Of a DNA stretch of 64,000 bases, positions 9,569 through 18,433 are shown piece after piece; position 1 is the first letter of the stretch; each line of letters begins with the position of its first letter. Made by a program: the position numbers and the translations under genes. Location of the stretch: positions 992,001 to 1,056,000 of the forward strand of contig NZ_JACHYB010000001.1 in the NCBI RefSeq assembly GCF_014192515.1. The letters are read 5' to 3'. The stretch is from Microbacter margulisiae. GTDB lineage: Bacteria > Bacteroidota > Bacteroidia > Bacteroidales > Paludibacteraceae. The notes beneath the pieces were generated by a model, which saw nothing but the letters and a program-made list of their open reading frames with translations, did not search any database and had not been told where the DNA came from.

Positions 9569-11512
9569 CTATAGCTGAATTTGATCAATATAAACGATAC
9601 GATAAATACGCAAAATTTCGGCAACACTCATTGCAAACGACATTGCCCCATGACCTAAAAAAGGAGGATTTCCGTCATGCAATTCCGAAAGTGTTCCGAC
9701 GCATAATTCTTTCATCTCTGATTCAAAACCGATTAAAAGTCTTTCAATAAACGAAAATCCACTACGTTTATAAATCTTCAGGTAAGCATCAGCAAAAGCC
9801 CCCGCCAACCATGGCCAAACCGGACCATTATGGTAATTACGATCCCGTTGCAATTGACTTCCCACATAAAATGGTCTATAAAGTGAACTTTTAGGACTTA
9901 ATGTCCTCAATCCTTTAGGAGTCAATAGTTCTCTGGTTATCAAATCAAGTACCGATTTTTGTTGTTCTTTATCTAAGGGAGAATAAGGTAATGCAACAGC
10001 CATAACCATATTAGGCCTGACCTCAACATTAGCATTTTGTCCATCAACAAAATCATACAAGTATGTACCATTCCAAAAAACATCAACAAAAGATTGCTTA
10101 GTAACTTCTGACTGATAATCAAGCAAATCAGCATTATATTCATCTTTTTGTTCTGTCGCAATTTGAACAGAAAATTTCAAAGCATTATACCATAATGCAT
10201 TAATTTCAACTATATACCCACTACGTTGAATTATAGGAATTCCATTTTCAGTAGCATTCATCCACGTTGCAGCTTTTTGATTTCCGTTGGTATAGAGAAG
10301 TCCATTTTCATGCAAAAATAGATTTGGATGTTTCTGCTTCCGAATGAAGTTTATAATAGAAAGAATCAAATCTCCATATTTTGCAGTTGTATCTTTTATT
10401 CCATAAAAATCAGCATAATACTGTATAGCACGAATAGCCCACAACAGAACATCAGGAGCTTCTAACTCATATAGATTCTTTTCAATAAGGTTACCCTCTA
10501 AAAAAGAAAGAATGGTAACAGAAGCCGTTTGCATAATTTTCTCAAACATATCCCTGTCATCAATCACCAGGGTAGCTCCTGCAAGCGCAATAAATTCATC
10601 TCGCGCCCTTACTTTAAACCACGGATAACCTGCCAGCAAATAATAATTATCACCAGATTTCAAATAAAACTGCTGAGCCGCATTCTTCAAAGTGTGAAAA
10701 AAATCACTCCTTATGGTACGCTTAGCTACTTCATCATCATATAATTTAAAAAGAGTCCTCGGTTCTACAGAGCTGGTCCCTGCCGAAAAAACAAGTGCTT
10801 CTCCTTTTTTTATTGCACATTCAAAATAACCTGGGACATACAAGTCTTCTTTGTAATCATATCCCCGTTCCTGTTCTTTGAAATATTTAATTCCATTATA
10901 CCAATGAGGATCAGATACAAATTGATTACTTTTTGAAAATTGCATATACAAAGCTGGATAACCCTGGTATAAACACATCGATATGCCATTCGCTACATCA
11001 TTTATACTATCATTCAGCACATCATTTTCAATGCAAAGCTCGTGTACACTACGAAAAGCCAGAAAAGGCCGAAAACGAAGCGTTGTAGGAGAATGAGCAT
11101 CAAGAAGGGTATAGCGAATCACAAAACGATTTTCATGAGAAATAAAAATGCGCTCTTTCGACAAAATAACGCCACCTACACGATAAATGGTTTTTGAAAC
11201 TGTTTCAAGATGAAATTCCCGGATATATTTCTGCCCATTAGGACTATAAAAATTATTTTCGTATTCATGCACACCTAAATTAAACTCAGCTCCATGTTGT
11301 ATAACAGTCTCATCTAAAGATGATAACAGGACATGATTACTATCACTTAATTCAGGGACTGGAACAACTAATAAGCCATGATATTTACGCGTATTGCAAT
11401 CAACCAATGTAGTAGCACTATAGGCTCCTGATTTATTAGTTCTCAGAATTTCCTTACGTAAAGACTTTTCTAAATTAGTCAAACTGCTTTTATCAAATTT
11501 CAAATACGACAT
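9569..11512 (-). CDS. Glycogen debranching enzyme (amylo-alpha-1,6-glucosidase type)
   Basis: 647 aa with two parts: an N-terminal GDE beta domain (LRTNKSGAYSATTLVDCNTRKYHGLLV) and a C-terminal (alpha/alpha)6 glucosidase domain. The latter has WFKVRARDEFIALAG, ATWMNATENGIPIIQRSGYIVEINALWYNAL and YHNGPVWPWLAG, typical of the GDE_C fold. It hydrolyses alpha-1,6 branch points during glycogen breakdown in the cytoplasm. Likely co-transcribed with the downstream GT4 gene. Start at ATG 11512 gives a standard N-terminus. Confidence 0.92.
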   Translation of the reverse strand: MSYLKFDKSSLTNLEKSLRKEILRTNKSGAYSATTLVDCNTRKYHGLLVVPVPELSDSNHVLLSSLDETVIQHGAEFNLGVHEYENNFYSPNGQKYIREFHLETVSKTIYRVGGVILSKERIFISHENRFVIRYTLLDAHSPTTLRFRPFLAFRSVHELCIENDVLNDSINDVANGISMCLYQGYPALYMQFSKSNQFVSDPHWYNGIKYFKEQERGYDYKEDLYVPGYFECAIKKGEALVFSAGTSSVEPRTLFKLYDDEVAKRTIRSDFFHTLKNAAQQFYLKSGDNYYLLAGYPWFKVRARDEFIALAGATLVIDDRDMFEKIMQTASVTILSFLEGNLIEKNLYELEAPDVLLWAIRAIQYYADFYGIKDTTAKYGDLILSIINFIRKQKHPNLFLHENGLLYTNGNQKAATWMNATENGIPIIQRSGYIVEINALWYNALKFSVQIATEQKDEYNADLLDYQSEVTKQSFVDVFWNGTYLYDFVDGQNANVEVRPNMVMAVALPYSPLDKEQQKSVLDLITRELLTPKGLRTLSPKSSLYRPFYVGSQLQRDRNYHNGPVWPWLAGAFADAYLKIYKRSGFSFIERLLIGFESEMKELCVGTLSELHDGNPPFLGHGAMSFAMSVAEILRIYRIVYIDQIQL

Positions 11513-11735
11513 AACACCTTTGTTTTTAAGCGTTGCTATTTTACGGTAAAAAACCAGTGCAAGATACTCTTTTTTTCTAAATCATCTTCATTCGTAGCTG
11601 ATTTTTGTTCAAAAAAAGACACACTACAAACAAAAATTTTGCCTATTTTTGCTTATAGATTCCAGTTAGAGCTAAATAGCAAAATAGCAATATGTCCCTG
11701 GCGGTTAAAATAGGAGGCTCTACATTTATTCTCTC

Positions 11736-12707
11736 ATGGCAATAATAGAAAATATTATCAGCGTTTGCATAATCACCTATAATCAGGAACATTATATCCA
11801 ACGCACTATTGAAAGTGTTCTTGCACAAAAAATAGATGCTGGTATAGAGATAATAATCAGCGACGATGGATCTACCGATCGAACAGCTCAGATATGTACA
11901 AACTTCCAGACAAACTATCCTGCTCTTATCCGGTTCATCCGTTCGTCAATTAACCGAGGAGTCCTGTCAAACTGGTATCAGGCGATAAAAGCGGCATCTG
12001 CGCCTTATATTGCTATTTTAGAAGGAGATGATTACTGGATTGATCCAGAAAAGTTGAGCAAACAACTGGCTATCCTGAAGAAAGATCAGGTGGGATTTGT
12101 ATACACCGATTTTTATTATTCCGATGAACAACACCACACCCTGATTCAAGGAATGAAACACTACAAACCCTCGAATAATTTATTCGAAGAAACATTATTT
12201 GATCAGGCGATCACGTCATCTACCATCATGTTTCGTAGAGAAATATTCGATTTCGCATTATTCCAACGATTCATTGAAAATCATTTCTTAACTCCTGACT
12301 TACCTCTATTTCTGCAATTTAGCCTTACATCAACAGGAACATTTCTATCAGACGTCACAACAGTTTATACCTGGAAAGCCGGAAGTGTACGCCGTCCAAT
12401 ATTACAACATGATGAACTTCAATTTCGTGAGTCTATTTATCGTATTCGTCTCTTTTTTATCCAAAAAGCAAGAGAAAATCAAAAATCCAGTTTGCTAAAA
12501 AATGAATATATCCACAAAAGCGATCAATTGCTAATCGCTTGGAAACATAATGATTTTGACTATGCTTGTCGTGTTGCAAAAACATTTCCTTTTGTACTAA
12601 CATGGCGGAAAGATCGAAAATTTGCATTGGTCACCCTTTTTAGCAGAGCAAAATTCATCTTTCACTTTTTGCAACCCTATATAACCCGTAAACGAACACT
12701 TCAATGA
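11736..12707 (+). CDS. Glycosyltransferase family 2
   Basis: GT-A fold transferase, 323 aa. It opens with ISVCIITYNQEHYIQRTIESVL and IEIIISDDGSTDRTA, and the DXD-like motif is EGDDYWIDPEK near residue 98. C-terminal part is less conserved and has no obvious transmembrane helix. Probably adds a sugar to a surface glycan. A -7-like TATTTTTG at 11644-11651 precedes it. Its stop overlaps the start of the next gene as ATGA (12704-12707), so the two are translationally coupled. Confidence 0.9.
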   Translation: MAIIENIISVCIITYNQEHYIQRTIESVLAQKIDAGIEIIISDDGSTDRTAQICTNFQTNYPALIRFIRSSINRGVLSNWYQAIKAASAPYIAILEGDDYWIDPEKLSKQLAILKKDQVGFVYTDFYYSDEQHHTLIQGMKHYKPSNNLFEETLFDQAITSSTIMFRREIFDFALFQRFIENHFLTPDLPLFLQFSLTSTGTFLSDVTTVYTWKAGSVRRPILQHDELQFRESIYRIRLFFIQKARENQKSSLLKNEYIHKSDQLLIAWKHNDFDYACRVAKTFPFVLTWRKDRKFALVTLFSRAKFIFHFLQPYITRKRTLQ

Positions 12708-13885
12708 CTATGAATAAACCATTGCACATAGTACAGCTCCCCTCCTATTTCATGCCATTCGGAGGTGGTGAGTTTTGTATGGAACAGAGTGTTGCATTAA
12801 AAAAATCAGGAATCGACCCGGTCATTATCGCACATGTCATATTACCTTTTCAAGCTGCATTCAATATCAGATATTCTCCCTTTGAGCACATGACAGAAGA
12901 AAACGGCATTCCTATATATCGCACATACCAACGCAACATCCCAAAAACAAACAAAATAAATTTAGAACGATGGATCAAAGGAACAGTAAATAGGGTATCG
13001 GCATACATTAAAAAAAATGGTAAACCTGATTTAATTCACGCTCATGGTTGGCAATGCGCTGGATACGCCTGTTCCATCATCAAAGAAAAATATCAAATTC
13101 CTTATATTATCACCGAACATTCCGGCAAACTGAATCCAAACTCTGATTTTATTGATAAAATGAAATCGGATGATTGGATTAATCATAAAATACGAACAGC
13201 ATACAATCATGCTGATGCTATTATCGGAGTTTCAAACGAAGTTTTGGATGGTATTCGACAGTTTCTCCAGACTGATGTCCCCCTATTTTGTGTCTCCAAC
13301 CTCTTGGATGTTGATTTTTTTAGTTTACGCCAATTGAAACTCACTAAACACGATAATTTTATTTTTGCTGCTGCGAATTCTAATGTACCAGCCAAAGCAT
13401 ATCATATCTTATTTCAAGCATTTGACATACTTTGTGAACATAATCCCAATGTACAGTTACATATAGCAGGAAATGGATTTAATACAAAATTAGGGAAACA
13501 ATTAATGCGCGCAACCATCCATCACGATAAAATTGAATTATTGGGATGGCAATCACCGGAAGGAATCAGAAGTTTATTGTACAATGCCGATGCTTTCGTA
13601 TTATCAAGCTGTGAAGAGTCACAATCTATTGCCACTCTGGAAGCAATGTGCATAGGCTTACCTGTCGTGGGAACAGCAGTCATCCCCGAAGTTATGCTGA
13701 CTTCAAATGTCGGATATCGTGTTCCTGTTAATGATCCTCCAATGCTTGCTAAAGCTATGTTGAAAATGATTGAACATTATCAGGAGTTCGACATAAAAAA
13801 AATAAGAGGAACTGCACTTGCTTTGGCACATCCGGATATAGTTGCAAAACAAATTTTGAAAATATACCAAATGGTGATAGCCTAA
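12704..13885 (+). CDS. Glycosyltransferase family 4
   Basis: 393-aa GT-B transferase: FMPFGGGEFCMEQSVAL (glycine-rich N-terminal loop), DLIHAHGWQCAGYA, and a GT1/GT4 C-terminal domain with LHIAGNGFNTKLG, LLGWQSPEGIRSLLYNADAF and a donor-binding ESQSIATLEAMCIGLPVVG. Coupled to the GT2 gene by a 4-bp overlap (a second ATG at 12710 is an alternative start). The acceptor and sugar are unknown; the pair likely builds exopolysaccharide, capsule or glycoprotein glycan. Confidence 0.9.
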   Translation: MTMNKPLHIVQLPSYFMPFGGGEFCMEQSVALKKSGIDPVIIAHVILPFQAAFNIRYSPFEHMTEENGIPIYRTYQRNIPKTNKINLERWIKGTVNRVSAYIKKNGKPDLIHAHGWQCAGYACSIIKEKYQIPYIITEHSGKLNPNSDFIDKMKSDDWINHKIRTAYNHADAIIGVSNEVLDGIRQFLQTDVPLFCVSNLLDVDFFSLRQLKLTKHDNFIFAAANSNVPAKAYHILFQAFDILCEHNPNVQLHIAGNGFNTKLGKQLMRATIHHDKIELLGWQSPEGIRSLLYNADAFVLSSCEESQSIATLEAMCIGLPVVGTAVIPEVMLTSNVGYRVPVNDPPMLAKAMLKMIEHYQEFDIKKIRGTALALAHPDIVAKQILKIYQMVIA

Positions 13886-13900
13886 AAATTTGAAGAGTAT

Positions 13901-14845
13901 TTATTTCCTGAATTTCATCAACAAATCAACTAGGAGATTCGTTTTTTTTATTTCAAAATAGGACAACCTGCTACTGGCAAATTGCACATAAGAATCTGCT
14001 ACGGACTCTATCATGCTACCTTCCAGATCAAAAGCAATTGTTTTATCCGAAAGATATTGAATAGCGCTCCAAATTAACAAGCTGAGCGCTCCCGAACCTT
14101 TGTAACTTTCATCAATGGCATATGTCAAGCAATATGCGCTTCGTTTATCCCAAACCACAAAAAGTGCAGCATGCAATTTATTCTGATCGTCATGAGCAGC
14201 CATTATTATTCCCTGATTTCTTTCCAAAGCAGTAGTCGCCACTCGACAAAAAAATTCCCAAGAATATGAGAGCTTCTTTTTCCGCTGAGCCCAAACCATC
14301 TGGGTAAATTCATAAAATGCATTCGGATTCAGATCAAAAGAAATCATTAAGGATGCTTCAGCTTTACGGATATCTCGCTTTTTCCGATTGCTAAAAGCTT
14401 CAAAAACCAGTTTTGGATTAGAAATATCCTCTATAACGAATGAATAGCGTGTAGTTTGTCCAAATCCTTTCCAATAAAAAGGTAACCCATTGGTAAAAGA
14501 AGGATGAAATGTCTGCAAATAATACACAAAACCGAATCTATAAAGTTCTTCTATAAAATATGTAACAATTTTTTTCTCAAGCTCATATTGATTCCTCAAC
14601 AGAAAAGGCTGATTAGGTTTTATCCAAATGCCGCTGTAAGGAGTTAACTGAGGTTCAATAATAAATTTCAATCCAAATTTTTTACGAAAATGGAAAGGCA
14701 TAGCAGCCACAATATCATTATTCACTTTATAAAGAAACAGATCCCAGTCACCTTTGATGCATACAGTATCCATCCACCATGCCTGTTGAAACAATGGAAT
14801 ATCTTCCCGCTCACATAAATGTTTGTAAATATCTTTCACTAGCAA
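13901..14845 (-). CDS. FemAB/GNAT_6-type acyltransferase-like protein
   Basis: About 314 aa, convergent with the GT4 gene 15 bp away. It has the GNAT_6/FemAB-like C-terminal region: SNRKKRDIRKAEAS, MVWAQRKKKLSYSWEFFCRV, AALFVVWDKRSAYCLTYAIDESYKGSGALSLLIWSAI and FDLEGSM, typical of proteins transferring acyl or aminoacyl groups near polysaccharide genes. No ATG opens the frame; the first in-frame stop upstream is at 14858-14860, so the start is probably TTG at 14845 or GTG at 14839. Substrate unknown. Confidence 0.75.
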   Translation of the reverse strand: MLVKDIYKHLCEREDIPLFQQAWWMDTVCIKGDWDLFLYKVNNDIVAAMPFHFRKKFGLKFIIEPQLTPYSGIWIKPNQPFLLRNQYELEKKIVTYFIEELYRFGFVYYLQTFHPSFTNGLPFYWKGFGQTTRYSFVIEDISNPKLVFEAFSNRKKRDIRKAEASLMISFDLNPNAFYEFTQMVWAQRKKKLSYSWEFFCRVATTALERNQGIIMAAHDDQNKLHAALFVVWDKRSAYCLTYAIDESYKGSGALSLLIWSAIQYLSDKTIAFDLEGSMIESVADSYVQFASSRLSYFEIKKTNLLVDLLMKFRK

Positions 14846-15241
14846 TGAATCAATATCTTATCAACCTATCATAAACACATTTCAAGGCAAAGATAAATAT
14901 TAATCACAACAAAACAGGATATTACGATATATGGATAAAATTTATCTTCGAATGAGGATAAATTTGTTTTACTCATCATGACTCATTCAAACAAAAAACT
15001 ATTGTTTAGCAGTCATGAGGCATAAAACAACTGTTTTCATTTGCCTTAGTAATACCGCCAATACAACATTTATGTTTTTTTATATTAAAATCAACGCAAA
15101 AAGGAAGATTTTTTCGCCCAACCTGCACCAAATGACAAAAATAGACTATCTTTGCAACGGATTATGGTTGATAGCGATTTCTTAAGTAAGGTTGTTCTCA
15201 ATAGCATAATTTAGTATTCATATTTTTTAATCATTTATCAA
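14846..15241 (+). promoter_or_regulatory. Intergenic region with promoter and leader of the RRM gene
   Basis: 396 bp, AT-rich, no coding signal. TATCTTTG at 15147-15154 is a good -7 box for the downstream RRM gene, which would give an untranslated leader of about 80 nt before ATG 15242. I see no strong hairpin in the leader; no clear TTTG -33 box. Confidence 0.55.
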
Positions 15242-15559
15242 ATGAACATTTACATTTCGCATCTCAGCTATGGAGTTGATGACAACGGCTTAAGAGAAGT
15301 TTTTGAAGCTTATGGGCAAGTAGATTCTGCTAAGGTAATTACTGACAAGTTTACAGGAAAATCCAGAGGATTTGGATTTGTTGAAATGCCTGATGACAAT
15401 CAAGCAAATAAAGCTATTGAGGCGCTCAATCAATCAGAAGTCAATGGAATGACTATTAACGTTAATGTAGCAAAACCTCGTGAAGAACGTCCTCGTAGAG
15501 AATTTAGCAACAGAAATAGCGGTGGTTATGGGAACGAACGCCGCAACAACAGATGGTAA
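15242..15559 (+). CDS. RRM-domain RNA-binding protein
   Basis: 105 aa: one RNA recognition motif with RNP2 (NIYISHLSY) at 2-10 and RNP1 (KSRGFGFVEM) near 40-49, then a short Arg/Gly/Asn-rich tail (RREFSNRNSGGYGNERRNN). Such single-RRM proteins are abundant in Bacteroidota, which lack Hfq in many lineages, and are thought to act as global RNA chaperones or post-transcriptional regulators. Monocistronic, with its own promoter and a bidirectional terminator downstream. Confidence 0.92.
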   Translation: MNIYISHLSYGVDDNGLREVFEAYGQVDSAKVITDKFTGKSRGFGFVEMPDDNQANKAIEALNQSEVNGMTINVNVAKPREERPRREFSNRNSGGYGNERRNNRW

Positions 15560-15583
15560 TCTATTGTAAATAAAATATATAAA

Positions 15584-15622
15584 TAAAAAAACGTCTCTAT
15601 CATAAAAATAGAGACGTTTTTT
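15584..15622. terminator. Bidirectional terminator between the RRM gene and frr
   Basis: AAAAAAACGTCTCTAT (15584-15599) is the exact reverse complement of ATAGAGACGTTTTTTT (15607-15622), a 16-bp stem counting A/T flanks with a 7-nt loop; serves both convergent genes. Confidence 0.9.
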
Positions 15623-15642
15623 TATGGCGTAAACCAATAGAT

Positions 15643-16203
15643 TTATATAGTCATAATTTCTTTCTCCTTAGCCAGAAGCATCTCATCCACTTTCTTTATA
15701 AATTTGTCATGAATCTTTTGTGCTTCATTTTCAGCATCTTTCACTTCATCTTCAGGCATACCATCTTTAGTTGCTCTTTTAACTAAATCAATAGCATCTC
15801 GTCTTGCAGTCCGAATGCTGACTTTAGCTTCTTCAGCTTCATGTTTAGCCTGTTTTACTAATTGCTTACGTCTTTCTTCAGTTACAATAGGTATGGATAA
15901 ACGAATGACTTCTCCGTTATTAATTGGAGTGATCCCTATTTCAGATGCCATAATAACTTTTTCGATTACACTTATCATAGCCTTTTCCCATGGTTGAATC
16001 GTAATCGTTTTAGCATCAGGTGTTGTAATCGTAGCTACCGCACTAATAGGTACATGGTTGCCATAATACTCCACATGTAAGCCATCTAATATTCTGGGAT
16101 TGGCTTTACCAGCCCGAATATGTGCAAACGTTTCATCTAAAAAACTTATAGAAGCGGCCATTTTAGTTTCAGCCGACTTCAGAACTTGTTTCACATCTGT
16201 CAT
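15643..16203 (-). CDS. frr: Ribosome recycling factor
   Basis: 186 aa from the ATG at 16203 (MTDVKQVLKSAETKM); an upstream in-frame ATG at 16242 would add 13 residues not found in the family. Works with EF-G to split post-termination ribosomes. Conserved features: FAHIRAGKANPRILDGLHVEYYG and the C-terminal DEVKDAENEAQKIHDKFIKKVDEML helix. Lies 73 bp downstream of dapA on the same strand. Confidence 0.97.
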   Translation of the reverse strand: MTDVKQVLKSAETKMAASISFLDETFAHIRAGKANPRILDGLHVEYYGNHVPISAVATITTPDAKTITIQPWEKAMISVIEKVIMASEIGITPINNGEVIRLSIPIVTEERRKQLVKQAKHEAEEAKVSIRTARRDAIDLVKRATKDGMPEDEVKDAENEAQKIHDKFIKKVDEMLLAKEKEIMTI

Positions 16204-16276
16204 AACTTCTAATTTTAGGAGTTGTTTATAGGTAGATATCAATAAATAGCAGCGACACGCAATTCCATTGCCAATA

Positions 16277-17170
16277 TCAGCATTTAATACTTAACTGGTT
16301 TAATACAGTACGAATCTTTTCAAATGTTGTAATGGTCGTCGGTACCAAAGGAAGACGCAATTTATTTTCAATCATACCCATTACAGACAACATACTTTTA
16401 ACACCAGCAGGATTTCCATCGACAAATAATAGCGCAATCAACTCAGTAAAACGATGATGGATCTCACGTGCAGCATCATATTGTCCATTTAAAGCTAACC
16501 TTACCATACGGCTGAATTCATATGGGAATGCGTTACCAATAACCGAAATTACCCCTACAGCGCCCAAGGTAATTAACGGGAAAGTAATTCCATCATCACC
16601 TGATATAACTACAAAATTATCTGGTTTGTTTTTTATAATATCATCAATTTGAGAAAAAATTCCCGACGCTTCTTTAACGGCAATAATATTTTTATAATCG
16701 TTTGCTAAACGCAATGTAGTAGTAGCAGACATATTGACGCCAGTTCTCCCTGGAACGTTATATAAAATAATTGGCAAGGAAGATGCCAGAGCTATAGATC
16801 TGAAATGTTGATACAAACCTTCCTGTGACGGTTTATTATAATATGGAGTCACTGACAAAATAGCATCAATGCCTTCTAGGTTCTGATGTTGTATTTTATC
16901 AATAACAGCCCTTGTGTTATTGCCACCAATACCAAGAACAATAGGTAATCTCCCGGCATTCACTGAAACGACAAAGCGGGTAACAGCCTCTTTTTCTTCA
17001 TCCGTTAATGTTGCTGTTTCAGCTGTAGTTCCACAAACGACTAAATAATCAGTACCATTTTTAATTTGATACTCAACCAAACGTTGTAAAGCATCAAAGT
17101 CAACAGATTCATCGTTCTTAAAAGGAGTAATAAGGGCTACGCCCATCCCGGTGAATGTACTTTTCGTCAT
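16277..17170 (-). CDS. dapA: 4-hydroxy-tetrahydrodipicolinate synthase
   Basis: 297-aa TIM-barrel lyase condensing pyruvate with aspartate semialdehyde, first committed step to diaminopimelate and lysine. Motifs: GMGVALITPFK, GTTAETATLTDEE (substrate-phosphate-like loop), YNVPGRTGVNMS with the catalytic Tyr, and VKEASG with the Schiff-base Lys near residue 165. TACATTTG on the minus strand (17200-17193) is a -7-like box 23 bp ahead of the start. Confidence 0.97.
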   Translation of the reverse strand: MTKSTFTGMGVALITPFKNDESVDFDALQRLVEYQIKNGTDYLVVCGTTAETATLTDEEKEAVTRFVVSVNAGRLPIVLGIGGNNTRAVIDKIQHQNLEGIDAILSVTPYYNKPSQEGLYQHFRSIALASSLPIILYNVPGRTGVNMSATTTLRLANDYKNIIAVKEASGIFSQIDDIIKNKPDNFVVISGDDGITFPLITLGAVGVISVIGNAFPYEFSRMVRLALNGQYDAAREIHHRFTELIALLFVDGNPAGVKSMLSVMGMIENKLRLPLVPTTITTFEKIRTVLNQLSIKC

Positions 17171-17440
17171 ACTTTTATATCAAAACAAAGTGCAAATGTA
17201 CACTTTTTTTTGACTATCTAGCTTTCCAAATACAATATTTAAAGCTCTTATTCATGCAAACTGGAAGAGTATTCCTCTGTTTAATTGAGATTTTTCTCTG
17301 AAACAATAACTTCTTTGAAATTATTTGAAGGTCAAAGCAAAGCTACTACAGACACAGCCTTAGTTTCAGTAATGAAAATAATTGTACCTTTGTTGTTAAA
17401 TTAATTGATACAGACTTTTGCTCATTTGAATTAAATGAAT
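17171..17440. other. Intergenic region, no recognised feature except the dapA promoter box
   Basis: AT-rich, no open frame worth calling. Contains the -7-like box of dapA at 17193-17200 (minus strand) and ends at the left inverted repeat of the IS5-family element. Confidence 0.5.
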
Positions 17441-17477
17441 TCGTCTTGACTTTTACAAGCTTTAAATACTAAAAAAA

Positions 17478-17526
17478 GGGAAGAGCCGTTTTATGAAAAG
17501 CAAAACTATAAAACACCACTCTTCCC
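17478..17526 (+). promoter_or_regulatory. Fold-back hairpin masking the transposase start
   Basis: GGGAAGAG (17478-17485) pairs with CTCTTCCC (17519-17526), and inside it GTTTTAT (17488-17494) pairs with ATAAAAC (17508-17514). The stem ends one base before the start codon at 17528, so a transcript read in from outside would bury the initiation region. Confidence 0.6.
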
Positions 17527-17527
17527 C

Positions 17528-18358
17528 ATGTACTTAGTACTCGACAAAGATACAATAAATAAAGAAATAGTGCCATTCATCCCTGTACCCAAGAGAGGGT
17601 TCAGGACAAAGTGTGATATCGCCGAGATTGTTAACTGCATATTGTACAAATTAAAAACAGGTTGTCAATGGCATATGTTGCCCGTTAAAAGTTTATTTTC
17701 TAATGTCGTATTGCATTATAAGACTGTTTTCGGTTATTTTCGTACATGGTGTAAATCAGGAGTGTTACAACAAATCTGGTTTGGTTTATTGAATAAATAC
17801 AGAGCCTCATTGGACATGTCCAGTGTTGATTTGGATGGCAGCCATACCCCCGCATTACGTGGAGGAGAACAGGTTGCTTATCAGGGTCGGAAGAAAAGGA
17901 AGACTACCAATGCTCTTTATCTTACAGACAGACAAGGTATCCCATTGGCCATATCAGACCCGATAGAAGGGAATCACAATGATTTACATCAAATTAAAGA
18001 ACGTTTTACCGACATTATTGATTCGCTGAATAACTCCGATATAAGAGTTGATGGTCTTTTTCTTAATGCCGATGCAGGTTTTGACTCTGCGGAGTTCAGA
18101 GAATTCTGTTCTTCCCATGAAATAATACCCAACATCGCTATTAACTGGCGTAACGCAGCACATACGGATGATATATTCTTCGATGAATTGCTCTATCAGC
18201 AACGCTATTGCATAGAAAGAACCAATGCATGGATGGATAGTTTCAGATCTCTATTGAACAGATTTGATGTTACTTGCTCCAGTTGGCAAAGCTTTAACCT
18301 TATCGCTTTTATCGTGATACTACTTAAGAAAATTACTAAACAGAAAAAGTCAAGATGA
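17528..18358 (+). CDS. IS5-family transposase
   Basis: 276-aa DDE transposase in one frame. N-terminal DUF4096-like region (ILYKLKTGCQWHMLP) followed by the RNase H-like core: first Asp in SSVDLDGSHTP, second Asp in LNADAGFDS, and Glu in YCIERTNAWMDSFR with the Arg spacing of the IS5 family. Appears intact. Translation may be limited by the hairpin just upstream. Confidence 0.93.
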   Translation: MYLVLDKDTINKEIVPFIPVPKRGFRTKCDIAEIVNCILYKLKTGCQWHMLPVKSLFSNVVLHYKTVFGYFRTWCKSGVLQQIWFGLLNKYRASLDMSSVDLDGSHTPALRGGEQVAYQGRKKRKTTNALYLTDRQGIPLAISDPIEGNHNDLHQIKERFTDIIDSLNNSDIRVDGLFLNADAGFDSAEFREFCSSHEIIPNIAINWRNAAHTDDIFFDELLYQQRYCIERTNAWMDSFRSLLNRFDVTCSSWQSFNLIAFIVILLKKITKQKKSR

Positions 18359-18433
18359 CTTCAATAAGAAGATCATCAAAGTAAACTTCAAACAAAACAA
18401 ACATTTATTTCACATGTAATAAAGACAGCTCAT

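Larger units (their letters stand above)
17441..18358 (+). mobile_element. IS5-family insertion sequence
   Basis: Element of about 918 bp. Terminal inverted repeat: left TCGTCTTGACTTTT (17441-17454), right AAAAGTCAAGATGA (18345-18358), 13 of 14 positions matching when reverse-complemented. The right repeat overlaps the last codons and stop of the transposase. No clear target-site duplication is visible in the flanks, so the exact ends could be off by a base or two. Inserted between dapA and cysS. Confidence 0.75.

Noticed and set aside
16204-16242. Upstream start for ribosome recycling factor
   Set aside because: Adds 13 residues absent from the family; ATG 16203 gives the standard protein.
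17441-18358. Target-site duplication of the IS5-family element
   Set aside because: Flanking bases do not match on both sides for the 2-4 bp duplications expected, so none was called.
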